DNA from: Trueperaceae bacterium
GTDB taxonomy: Bacteria > Deinococcota > Deinococci > Deinococcales > Trueperaceae
Length of the DNA: 9,599 nucleotides
Reading direction: 5' to 3'
NCBI GenBank assembly: GCA_003567075.1
Contig: PXAU01000207.1
Coordinates: forward strand, 1-9,599
The notes under the pieces were generated by a model that worked only from the letters and a program-made list of their open reading frames with translations, was not told the DNA's origin and searched no databases. The position numbers were made by a program, and so were the translations under genes. Shown here piece by piece: positions 1-6,183 of this stretch. Position 1 is the stretch's first letter, and each line of letters begins with the position of its first letter.

Positions 1-148
1 CTTCTTGCATGGTGTAGAGCCCGTGCACGGCGATGGTGTCGAAGCGGCAGCGGCGGATGCTGGCCAGGTCGGCCGCGCGTCGCTCGGCGGCCTCGGCGGC
101 GGCGGCGAGGTAGCGTCCTACACCTGTCGATGGGGTGGCGTCGGGCAT
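1..148 (-). CDS. Cys/Met-metabolism PLP-dependent enzyme, N-terminal fragment (cut by window edge)
   Basis: Only the first 49 codons are inside the window; the gene continues past position 1. Reading from the ATG at 148-146, the protein has an Ala/Glu/Arg-rich helical lead of about 35 residues, then RFDTIAVHGLYTMQE. This resembles the N-terminal 'F-D-T-x-A-[IV]-H' segment of the trans-sulfuration family (methionine gamma-lyase, cystathionine gamma-lyase, O-acetylhomoserine sulfhydrylase). These are cytosolic PLP enzymes that make or break C-S bonds. The catalytic lysine and PLP-binding region lie outside the window, so the exact reaction cannot be named. A GAGGAGG ribosome site ends 8 nt before the ATG, inside the end of the lrp-like gene, whose stop is 3 bp upstream; the two are very probably co-transcribed. 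Lrp-type regulators beside methionine gamma-lyase are known (mdeR/mdeA in Pseudomonas putida), which supports the call. The real gene is sure; the family is likely. Confidence 0.6.
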   Translation of the reverse strand, partial: MPDATPSTGVGRYLAAAAEAAERRAADLASIRRCRFDTIAVHGLYTMQE

Positions 149-151
149 GGT

Positions 152-724
152 TCAGGCCTCCTCGGCATTGGGATCGGGGGTGTCGGGCGCCTTGGGTCGC
201 GTCGCTGCACGGCGTCGGGTGGTGTTCGGTGTCGCTGCACGGCGTCCGGCGGTCGTCGGCGGTGTGGTGCGGGCAAGCGGGTATCCCTCGTCGCCCTTGG
301 CGGTGGCGAGCACCAGGAACGTCTCCTGCTTCTGGACGCCGCCGATGGCGGCCAGGTCGCGGGTGATGAGGTCGCGCAGGTGCTGCATGTCGCGCGCGAC
401 CACCTGGAGCAGGTAGTCGTAGCGACCGGTCACGTGCAGGCACGCCACGACCTCGTCGAGCGCGCGCACCTGGCGCTCGAAGCGTTCGATCGCCTCGGCC
501 TGATGCCCGGCTAGGTTGATCATGACCACCGCCAGCACCCCGAACCCCACGGCATCGGGATCGACCACGGCGCGGTAGGCGCGGATGACGCCCCGTGCCT
601 CCAAGCGTCGCACGCGCTCCAGCGTGCTCGACGGGGCCAGCCCGACCTGGCGGGCCAGATCGGCGTTGGTGATGCGACCGTTGGCCTGCAGCGCGGCCAG
701 GATCGCCAGGTCGATGGCGTCTAC
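152..724 (-). CDS. Lrp/AsnC-family transcriptional regulator (start codon uncertain)
   Basis: The C-terminal 153 codons (613-152) begin inside the HTH. Translating the same frame upstream gives the missing N-terminus: DAIDLAILAALQANGR, then ITNADLARQVGLAPSSTLER, an unmistakable Lrp/AsnC helix-turn-helix (about residues 19-40 counted from 724). A RAM ligand-binding domain follows (about 60-145), including VTGRYDYLL, the usual amino-acid-sensing beta strand. Lrp proteins bind DNA as oligomers and respond to amino acids; the downstream PLP enzyme suggests methionine, cysteine or a related ligand. The frame is closed upstream by TAG at 736-734, and no ATG, GTG or TTG occurs between it and the HTH. 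Candidates are GTA (724-722), ATC (715-713) or CTG (709-707). GTA would give V/M-D-A-I-D, the usual family N-terminus. From GTA the product is 190 residues, longer than the usual ~150-160, owing to a Pro/Thr/Arg/Ala-rich tail (about 148-190). It may be functional with a rare start, mutated, or affected by a base error. Confidence 0.85.
   Translation of the reverse strand, partial: VDAIDLAILAALQANGRITNADLARQVGLAPSSTLERVRRLEARGVIRAYRAVVDPDAVGFGVLAVVMINLAGHQAEAIERFERQVRALDEVVACLHVTGRYDYLLQVVARDMQHLRDLITRDLAAIGGVQKQETFLVLATAKGDEGYPLARTTPPTTAGRRAATPNTTRRRAATRPKAPDTPDPNAEEA
201..246. repeat. 30-bp-period direct repeat in the lrp tail
   Basis: The 16-mer gtcgctgcacggcgtc occurs at 201-216 and again at 231-246, exactly 30 bp apart. 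Being a multiple of three, it reads in the minus-strand lrp frame as a repeated ten-residue unit with the core RRAAT. It looks like a small in-frame duplication that lengthened the disordered C-terminal tail. Confidence 0.7.
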
Positions 725-730
725 CCTCCG

Positions 731-759
731 AGGCTACCGCAGAATCGTGCGCACGACAA
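731..759 (-). promoter_or_regulatory. Candidate promoter for the lrp-like gene, leaderless geometry
   Basis: On the minus strand, TTGTCG (759-754; 4 of 6 matches to TTGACA) is followed after 17 nt by TAGCCT (736-731; TAnnnT form). Six nt then separate this hexamer from the GTA codon at 724-722, the spacing typical of leaderless bacterial genes. The in-frame stop TAG is itself the first half of the -10 element. Proposed from consensus matching only. Confidence 0.3.
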
Positions 760-902
760 CGCCATTGGCCGGTGAACGTACGGCGTCGACTGCGGTTGGC
801 CGTCGAAGACTGCCTGAGTGCGTCGTCCGACCGAACCCGGGCCGCCACGTCGTCGGTCTGGCCAGAGGTCTCGGATCGACGCGAGCGCCGGAGGCTCTGG
901 TG

Positions 903-959
903 GATGATGCAACACTCATCATCTAGCATGTGATGCTGAGCTAAGACTCAACAGGAAGG
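903..959 (+). promoter_or_regulatory. vapBC promoter/operator region with three small dyads and a strong RBS
   Basis: This stretch is visibly AT-richer than its surroundings. It has GATGATG (903-909) with its inverse CATCATC (917-923); AGCAT-gtg-ATGCT (925-937); and TGAG (937-940) with CTCA (947-950). A possible -10, TAGCAT (924-929), overlaps the second dyad; no good -35 is visible. AGGAAGG (953-959) is a convincing ribosome site for vapB. VapBC complexes usually repress their own promoter by binding short inverted repeats there, so these dyads are operator candidates. The rest of the gap, 725-902, shows no gene I can support. Confidence 0.45.
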
Positions 960-967
960 TGTCGATG

Positions 968-1204
968 ATGCGTGCCACCATCACCATCCCGGACGAGCGG
1001 CTCGAGGAACTCTTGATCGTTGCCGGTACCCGCAACCGGACGGTGGCGGTCAACCAGGCGATCGAGGCGTACGTCCGCCAACGCAAGCGCGAGCGCCTGG
1101 CCGGTCTCGCCGGTGGTGTCGACATCCTCGACAACGAGGCGATCGAGGCGGCCGACCAGGCCGAGGCGCGTGCGTTGCGCCGCCGGCCGCCGAGCCCCCC
1201 GTGA
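968..1204 (+). CDS. vapB: VapB-family antitoxin (type II toxin-antitoxin)
   Basis: This 78-residue protein begins MRATITIPDERLEELL and continues with an AVNQAIEAYVRQRKRERLAGLAG segment. That is the pattern of the VapB antitoxin family related to PF09957: a short beta strand, two helices of a ribbon-helix-helix-like DNA-binding dimer, and a basic stretch. An acidic helix (about residues 51-68, rich in Asp, Glu and Ala) is the likely toxin-neutralising part; the end is Arg/Pro-rich. It should bind the VapC nuclease directly and, with it, repress the operon. ATG 968 is preferred because AGGAAGG ends 8 nt before it and family members start at M-R-[TA]-T; ATG 965 and GTG 959 are in frame. Its stop overlaps the toxin's start by 4 nt (GTGA), the common coupling in these operons. 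Confidence 0.85.
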   Translation: MRATITIPDERLEELLIVAGTRNRTVAVNQAIEAYVRQRKRERLAGLAGGVDILDNEAIEAADQAEARALRRRPPSPP

Positions 1205-1599
1205 TCACGGTGGCTGAGCGCGTGCTCATCGATACCAGCGCCTGGGTCGACTTCTTCCGCGGCGTCGATCCCGTTCGGGAGGCGGTGCGCAGCTTGGTGC
1301 TCAACGACGCTGCCCTCCGCTGTGGACCCGTCGAGCTCGAGCTCCGGCACGGGCTCCGCCGTCACGATGTAGGTGAGGTCGTGCGCGTCTGGTACGGTCT
1401 CCAGCTCCTCCCGACGGACGAACTCGACTTCACGTCGGCCGGCGACCTGTTGCGCGACCTGCGCGAAGGGGGCTTCAGCATCCCGAGCATGGACGCGCTC
1501 ATCGCCACGCTGGCGCTTCGGCATCAGGTGCCGCTGTTGGCGGTCGACCGGCACTTCGACGCCGTGCCGGGTCTGCAGCGTTATCCGGTCGCCGGCTGA
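1201..1599 (+). CDS. vapC: VapC-type PIN-domain ribonuclease toxin
   Basis: The product is 132 residues, normal for VapC. PIN-domain signatures are in order: LIDTSAWVDFFRG at 9-21 with D11; ELELRHG at 45-51 (E47 aligns best as the second acid, E45 is close by); SIPSMDALIA at 93-102 with D98; and VDRHFD at 115-120 with D116. These acidic residues form the Mg2+-dependent RNA-cleaving site; VapC toxins typically cut tRNA or rRNA and halt translation until neutralised. All expected catalytic acids are present, so the toxin looks active. The chosen start GTG 1201 overlaps the vapB stop; there is no separate ribosome site, implying translational coupling. In-frame GTG 1210 and GTG 1222 are alternatives, the last giving a start right at LIDTSAW as in many homologues. 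The target RNA cannot be read from the sequence. Confidence 0.88.
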   Translation: MITVAERVLIDTSAWVDFFRGVDPVREAVRSLVLNDAALRCGPVELELRHGLRRHDVGEVVRVWYGLQLLPTDELDFTSAGDLLRDLREGGFSIPSMDALIATLALRHQVPLLAVDRHFDAVPGLQRYPVAG

Positions 1600-1615
1600 T
1601 CACGTTCGCGCTCGC

Positions 1616-1652
1616 CGGCATGGTGCCGAGCTGGTGCGTGCCTCACGGCACG
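1616..1652 (+). other. Two short hairpins between vapC and degV
   Basis: CGGCA-tgg-TGCCG (1616-1628) and CGTGCC-tcac-GGCACG (1637-1652) are perfect inverted repeats in the 79-bp gap after vapC. No T-run follows either one, so they are not classic intrinsic terminators. They could slow transcription, protect mRNA ends, or be chance in GC-rich DNA. Confidence 0.3.
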
Positions 1653-1666
1653 AGCTCGGCAGCGTG

Positions 1667-1678
1667 TATCGTTGGGTG
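1667..1678 (+). promoter_or_regulatory. Possible leaderless -10 element for degV
   Basis: TATCGT (1667-1672) lies 6 nt ahead of the degV ATG and no purine-rich ribosome site is present. That geometry suits a leaderless transcript beginning at or next to the start codon. There is no recognisable -35, so support is weak. Confidence 0.25.
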
Positions 1679-2533
1679 ATGAAGGGCATCGCGATCGTCA
1701 CGGACCGCGGCTGCGACCTCACGGCCGACGACCAGCGCGAGCACGAGGTCACCATCGTGCCGCTCATCGTGCGTTTCGGCGACGACGTCGTCCTCGACGA
1801 CGGCACGCTCGCCCCCGAGGCCTTCTGGGATCGCGTGGCGGCGGGACCGCCCTACCCGGAGACGTCGCAACCGTCGCCGGGGATGTTCGAGGAGACCTTC
1901 GCCCCCTTGGTGGCCGCTGGCAAGCAGGTGCTGTGCCCGCTCATCTCGGGACGCTTGAGCGGCACCTTCAACGCGGCTCGCGTCGCGGCCGAGCGGTTCG
2001 CCGGCAAGGTCACCGTGTTCGACACCCGCTCGCTCTCGCTGGGGCAAGCGATGCACGTGCTGCACGCTGCGCAGGGCGTACGCGAGGGGCTCAGCCTCGA
2101 AGCCGTCGTGCGAGGCCTGGAGAGCGTACGTGAGCGCTGCCACCTGTTCATCCTGCTCGACACGGTCGACTTCCTGCGCCGCGGCGGGCGGGCCGCTCGC
2201 GTGCTGCCCATGGTCAAGCGCGTCGTGCGGGCGCTGCGCGTGAAGGTGCTGTTGCGGCTCGCGGAGGGCGAACTGCAGGTGATGGGCGCGGTGCGCTCGC
2301 GGGCCAAGGGCGTGCAACGCCTCATCGACGAGGTAGCGAAGCTCGGCGCGGTCGAAGCGTTGGGCGTGGGGCACACCCGCCGCCCCGAAGAGGCAGACGG
2401 GCTCGCCGAGCGTCTCGCGCTGCAGTTCGGCCTGCCCCGTTCCGCGATCGGCGCCATCGAGGCCGGCCCTGCGCTCGCGTCGCACGCCGGACCCGGTGTG
2501 ATCGCCATCGCGGCGCTGCGCAAGGCCGGCTGA
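1679..2533 (+). CDS. DegV-family fatty-acid-binding protein
   Basis: This 284-residue protein matches DegV proteins in length and motifs. MKGIAIVTDRGCDLT (1-15) is the family N-terminus; ETSQPSPGMF (61-70) is the T-S-Q-P-S loop; SGRLSGTF (90-97) and DTRSLSLGQ (115-123) line the ligand pocket; FLRRGGR (165-171) is the usual hinge motif; and HAGPG (269-273) is the C-terminal fatty-acid site. DegV proteins (also FakB in Gram-positives) hold one fatty acid for phosphorylation by the kinase FakA; no fakA is nearby, so it may act elsewhere or pair with a distant kinase. The residue after the first T-D is Arg, where many members have Ser. The ATG at 1679 gives the family N-terminus; in-frame GTG 1676 is possible. 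The frame stays open far upstream across vapC, but that part is only vapC read out of frame. It converges on the large regulator with a 34-bp gap and no clear terminator. Confidence 0.92.
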   Translation: MKGIAIVTDRGCDLTADDQREHEVTIVPLIVRFGDDVVLDDGTLAPEAFWDRVAAGPPYPETSQPSPGMFEETFAPLVAAGKQVLCPLISGRLSGTFNAARVAAERFAGKVTVFDTRSLSLGQAMHVLHAAQGVREGLSLEAVVRGLESVRERCHLFILLDTVDFLRRGGRAARVLPMVKRVVRALRVKVLLRLAEGELQVMGAVRSRAKGVQRLIDEVAKLGAVEALGVGHTRRPEEADGLAERLALQFGLPRSAIGAIEAGPALASHAGPGVIAIAALRKAG

Positions 2534-2567
2534 ACCGGAGCCAGGCGACGGGGCGCCGTACGCGTCG

Positions 2568-5500
2568 TCAGAGCGCTGACAACGCCGCCGCCGCCTGCAG
2601 CTCGAGCGCCGCCGCGCCCTGGCGGCGGGCCGTCCATTGGGCCGTGGCGAAGCAGGCGCGAGCCGCCCGCTCGAGGCGCTGCCGGTACGCGGTCGAGCAT
2701 GCCTCCGCACGTGCGTGCCCGAGCAACGCGTCACCCTTGGTGCGCCACGCCTCGGCCTGGAACCACAGCTCGCCTGTGCGCAGTGCCAGGGCAAGCGACG
2801 CGTCGACCGCCGCGAGCGCGCGCTCGAGCGCGCCGGCCTCGAGGCAGGCGCGTGCCATGTACGTCAGGAAGGCCGAACGGTTGAGCACGGTGCCGCTGCG
2901 GCGGTAGCGCTCCATCGACTGATGCATGCGGTCGAGATCGGTCGGCGAGCGCGTTGACGCCATCGAGGCATAGCGTTCGAAGAACGCTGCTGCCAACACG
3001 AAGTTCTCGTGGCCGTGCGCGGCGGCGACGTGGTGCAGGTCGGCCGCGCACGCGCGGGTGGCCTCGGGGTCACCGCGCAAGGCGGCGAGCCAGGTGGCGC
3101 GACCGCGAACGTAGCAGCTCGTCATCGGGTGGCCGAGCGCGTCGGCCAGCGTGCGCGCTTCGGCGCCGCGCTGCTCGGCCTCGCGAGGCATCCCCAGCAG
3201 CCACAGGCACTCCGGCAGGTAGGCCAGCGCCACGATCGCCGGCGCCATCCCGAAGCGTTGGGCGAGCTGCGCCTGCCGCTCCTCGTCGACCAGGGCCGCG
3301 GCCTGCTCGAACAGGCGCCGGGCCTCGGCCAGGCGCCCCTGATAGAAGAGGCTGACGTTCAGGCTCGCCAGGCTGACCAGGCTCGGGTCACCGGCCTGAT
3401 GCGCCAAGCGGACCATCCGCTCCCACAACCGGCACACCTCGGTGTGTTCCGAACGGCCGATCCGGAAGACCGAGAGCAACCACAGCGCGGGGATCAAGCG
3501 CGCGCCGTCCTCGATGCCGGCGCAGAGTTCCTCGGCGCGGGCGTAGGTCGCCGCCAGCTCAGGTGGGGCCCAGCCCTTCGAGGCCGTCAGCGGCGGCCCC
3601 AAGGCCAGCTGGAGTTCGAGTTCCTGTTGGTCCCGTGCCGTCGATGGGGGCAGGATGTGGAGCTGGTCGAGCGCGCTCCGCAGGTGCGCGACGGCCTCGG
3701 CGTTGGCCGACAGACGCAGCGCGTGACGCGCTGCCGTGACGTATGCGCCGACGGCTTCGCGTGCTAACCCGGCCGCGGCGAAGTGGCGCGCCACGACGTG
3801 GGCCATCGCAGGATGCTGCTCGGCGCTGGGCCGATACAGCCGCTCCAGCTCGTGACCGACCTGCCCGTGGAGGTGGGCTTGCTCCACCACGTCGAGCTGG
3901 TGGTAGAGGTAGGTCTGGAAGAGGCCGTGACGGAAGCGGTACAGCGACAGACCGCGACCCTCGACGGCGCGAACGCCCTGGGCGCTCACCACGCGGTGCT
4001 GGCGGCCCGCCTCGCGGCTCAGGAGCTCGAAGGCCTGCTCCACCGTGCATCCGCTGACGGCCGCTGCGACCTCGGCCGTGAAGGTCTCGCCCTCGACGCT
4101 GGCGGCGGCCAGCAGGTTCTGGCATGCGGGCGAGAGATGGCCGATGCGTTGCGCGATGACGGCCTCGACGCGCGCAGGCAGTGCCTCCCAGTGCAAGGTC
4201 GGCCCTTCACTCCAGCGTCCCGCTCGGTCGCGCCGGAGGTCGCCGCGGAGTTGCATGCCGCGTAAGAGCTCGATCGTGAACAGCGGGTTACCGGAGGTCC
4301 GCTCGAACAGCCGTTGGCGGAACGCCGGCCCTAAGCGATTGGGTTCGGAGTCGAGCAGGCCGCCGACGAACGACGGTCCGGCGGCGTGCGTCAGATCGAT
4401 GCAGACCTCGCCGTGGGCGGCCCTCAACTCGCCCACGACCTCGAGCAGTGACTGCGCACCACGGTCGTGACGCAGCGCCGCCTCCTCGGCGCGGTACGCG
4501 CCGAGCAGCAGGACGCGACTGTCGCCGAGGTTGCGCGCCAGGTGGAAGAACAAGTCCACCGAGCCCGCGTCGATCCACTGCATGTCGTCGATGACGAGCA
4601 CCAGCGGTCGTCGCAGGGCGAGCGCGCGGTAGCTCGCGGTCAACTGCTCGAAGAGCGTGGTCTGCAGCCGCTGGGTGGGGCGCTCCGAGATGCCCGAGCG
4701 CCCCTCCGAGAGCCGTTCGAGCCGCTGCAGGGCCATCGAGCCGACGCCGCCGTGCCGGCGCGCGAAGTACAGCAGCGTGCGCCCCGAGACGAGGCGATCG
4801 ACCAGGTCGGGTCCGTGCTCGAGCAGGGCATCGATGCTCTCGGGGAGCCGCTGCCAGAGCCGCCTGGCCATCTCGACGCCGCTCGCGCGCGTTGCGGGCG
4901 GTCCACCGACCTCACCCGTCAGCATCCGTGCGATGGACACGAACGGTTCGAACGGGTCACCGCGGCCGCTGAAGGCGCTGCACTGCCCCCAGGCGATCAG
5001 CAGTGGCGGGTGGCGCGCCAGCGCGCGCCGTACGAACTCCGCCAGCAAGGCCGTCTTGCCCGATCCCGCATCGCCGGTGACGAGCAGCACACCGCTCCGG
5101 CCTGCGAGCGCGCCTTCGAGCCCGGCCTCCAAGGCGGCCAGTTCGCTCTCGCGCCCAACGAACGGCGGGCCTTCCTCCGCGCTCGGCGCCTGCGGATGCA
5201 GGCCGGGCCAGGAGAGCGCCACGCCCGAGTCGCCCAGCATCCCGTGCGCATCCTCGAGCGGCACGGGATGGCCGTCGCGGATGGCTTCGTACTGCCGCAC
5301 GGTTTCGCTCGCGGGCTCGGCGCCCAGCTCGTCCGCCAGCGCCCGGCGGCAGGCCTTGTACTGCGCCAGCGCCGCCGCACGGCGGCCCTGCAGCACGAGC
5401 GCGCGCATCATGTGCCGGTGCGCCGCCTCGTCCCAGGGATCGAGCTCGAGCCAGCGTCGGGTGGCGCTTGCGGCCGCCGCCACGTCTCCTACCTGCAGAT

Positions 5501-6038
5501 GCGCATGGGCCAGCGCCCGGGCGGCTCGCGACGCCTCGCGCTGGAGGCGCTCGCGCGTCGCCGCCTGCCAGGACTCGAAGGGTGCGCTGTCGAGGTCGAA
5601 GCCCTCGAGGAACTCGCCTCGGTACAGCGCCAGGGCCCGCTCCAAGCGGGCGACGGTGGCTGGTTCGGCCGCCCCGTCCGGATGCATCCCGGCCTCCGGC
5701 AGCAGCCCCAGGAAGGCGTCGACGTCGACCCAGCGCGCGGCGGTCGCGTCGGCGCGCACCGTGTCGGGCGTGACGTGCACGAAGGGCGGCACGGCCTCGT
5801 GATCGGTGAGCACCGAGCGCAGGTTCGAGAGCGCGTTGCGCAGGTTGCTGCGGGCGGTGCGCTCGGGCAGTTCGGGCCAGAGCAGGTCGGCCAGCGTGGC
5901 GCGCGACCAGGGTCGATCGACGTGCACGGCGAGGTAGGCGAGCAGCGCCCGCACCTTGTCCGAGCGGAAGCCCGCGAGCGGTTCGCCACCGGCCTCGCTG
6001 AGGAAGGGGCCGAGCAGCCGCAGCGACCAGCGCGCCAT
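2568..6038 (-). CDS. Large BTAD-type (SARP-like) regulator with AAA ATPase and TPR-like C-terminus
   Basis: The product has 1156 residues. Residues 1-95 form an OmpR-type winged helix (LRLLGPF start; SDKVRALLAYLAVH; LADLLWPELPERTARSNLRN). Residues about 100-255 are the bacterial transcriptional activation domain (WVDVDAFL, GEFLEGFDL, WLELDPWDEAAHRHMMRAL, YEAIRDG). A linker leads to FVGRESEL (293-300), then an AAA ATPase with Walker A GDAGSGKT (322-329), Walker B LVLVIDDMQW (479-488, D484/D485) and the GNPLF motif (583-587) typical of MalT/AfsR-like STAND ATPases. From about 700 on it is Ala/Leu/Arg-rich helical repeats, TPR-like, ending without a LuxR HTH. Such proteins activate promoters after ligand or partner sensing by the TPR and ATP-driven oligomerisation; the ligand is unknown. 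Start ATG 6038 has only a weak GGGG site 7 nt upstream. It is divergent from the membrane and secreted protein cluster, a likely target. Confidence 0.9.
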   Translation of the reverse strand: MARWSLRLLGPFLSEAGGEPLAGFRSDKVRALLAYLAVHVDRPWSRATLADLLWPELPERTARSNLRNALSNLRSVLTDHEAVPPFVHVTPDTVRADATAARWVDVDAFLGLLPEAGMHPDGAAEPATVARLERALALYRGEFLEGFDLDSAPFESWQAATRERLQREASRAARALAHAHLQVGDVAAAASATRRWLELDPWDEAAHRHMMRALVLQGRRAAALAQYKACRRALADELGAEPASETVRQYEAIRDGHPVPLEDAHGMLGDSGVALSWPGLHPQAPSAEEGPPFVGRESELAALEAGLEGALAGRSGVLLVTGDAGSGKTALLAEFVRRALARHPPLLIAWGQCSAFSGRGDPFEPFVSIARMLTGEVGGPPATRASGVEMARRLWQRLPESIDALLEHGPDLVDRLVSGRTLLYFARRHGGVGSMALQRLERLSEGRSGISERPTQRLQTTLFEQLTASYRALALRRPLVLVIDDMQWIDAGSVDLFFHLARNLGDSRVLLLGAYRAEEAALRHDRGAQSLLEVVGELRAAHGEVCIDLTHAAGPSFVGGLLDSEPNRLGPAFRQRLFERTSGNPLFTIELLRGMQLRGDLRRDRAGRWSEGPTLHWEALPARVEAVIAQRIGHLSPACQNLLAAASVEGETFTAEVAAAVSGCTVEQAFELLSREAGRQHRVVSAQGVRAVEGRGLSLYRFRHGLFQTYLYHQLDVVEQAHLHGQVGHELERLYRPSAEQHPAMAHVVARHFAAAGLAREAVGAYVTAARHALRLSANAEAVAHLRSALDQLHILPPSTARDQQELELQLALGPPLTASKGWAPPELAATYARAEELCAGIEDGARLIPALWLLSVFRIGRSEHTEVCRLWERMVRLAHQAGDPSLVSLASLNVSLFYQGRLAEARRLFEQAAALVDEERQAQLAQRFGMAPAIVALAYLPECLWLLGMPREAEQRGAEARTLADALGHPMTSCYVRGRATWLAALRGDPEATRACAADLHHVAAAHGHENFVLAAAFFERYASMASTRSPTDLDRMHQSMERYRRSGTVLNRSAFLTYMARACLEAGALERALAAVDASLALALRTGELWFQAEAWRTKGDALLGHARAEACSTAYRQRLERAARACFATAQWTARRQGAAALELQAAAALSAL

Positions 6039-6062
6039 GCACTACCCCAATCGCCCGGCGTC

Positions 6063-6084
6063 GACCGACCGGCTCCGGTCGGTC
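6063..6084. promoter_or_regulatory. Perfect 10-bp inverted repeat upstream of the BTAD regulator
   Basis: GACCGACCGG (6063-6072) and its exact inverse CCGGTCGGTC (6075-6084) are split by only 2 nt. It begins 25 bp upstream of the regulator's ATG, within the likely 5' leader. A 20-bp perfect dyad with 2-nt spacer is typical of a dimeric repressor operator. As RNA the tight loop would force partial opening. Its left edge overlaps GGCGTCGACC (6057-6066), a 10-mer also present in copy 4 of the tandem repeat further upstream. Confidence 0.55.
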
Positions 6085-6102
6085 CGCGCGCCGCCTTCCC
6101 CA

Positions 6103-6117
6103 CGAAGCGCTGCTTCG
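6103..6117. other. Short hairpin CGAAGC-gct-GCTTCG
   Basis: Perfect 6-bp arms with a 3-nt loop, 19 bp beyond the larger inverted repeat. Without a T-run on either side it is not a plain terminator. In the proposed leader of the regulator it could act together with the larger dyad. Confidence 0.4.
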
Positions 6118-6154
6118 CCCGCGACGGCGTTCCACGGTGACGTCGATTGTTCGC

Positions 6155-6183
6155 ATGATACAGCGCCATGACGCGGCGTCTAC
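6155..6183 (-). promoter_or_regulatory. Candidate promoter of the BTAD regulator
   Basis: On the minus strand TATCAT (6160-6155; 5 of 6 to TATAAT) is preceded by a 16-nt spacer and TAGACG (4 of 6 to TTGACA; 6182-6177). The -35 lies inside the nearest copy of the tandem 18-bp repeat. In that copy GTCGAC is changed to GTAGAC, which improves the match. It would leave a leader of about 110 nt carrying both inverted repeats. Proposed from consensus matching only. Confidence 0.35.

Noticed and set aside
721..915. 64-codon minus-strand frame just upstream of the lrp-like gene, ending in GGG-TAG at 721
   Set aside because: Considered as the missing Lrp N-terminus through a frameshift, but its translation does not resemble Lrp and the HTH is already complete in the other frame.
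585..926. 113-codon plus-strand frame opposite the lrp HTH
   Set aside because: Ser/Arg-rich composition, no family resemblance, overlaps the conserved Lrp coding strand.
1373..1678. N-terminal extension of DegV across vapC
   Set aside because: The extra 102 codons are vapC read in another frame, rich in Arg/Ser/Cys. The DegV family start is matched exactly at ATG 1679.
2534..2567. Terminator in the 34-bp gap between convergent degV and the regulator
   Set aside because: Only weak, interrupted pairing and no T-run on either strand.
1643..2794. 383-codon minus-strand frame over degV
   Set aside because: Antisense shadow of a well-supported DegV gene, with His/Arg/Asp-rich low-complexity translation and overlap of the regulator's end.
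4467..6140. 557-codon open frame on the plus strand, opposite the BTAD regulator
   Set aside because: It is antisense to a gene with clear domains and motifs. It has low-complexity Arg/Gln/Ala composition, no recognisable fold and no ribosome site; long open antisense frames are common in GC-rich DNA.
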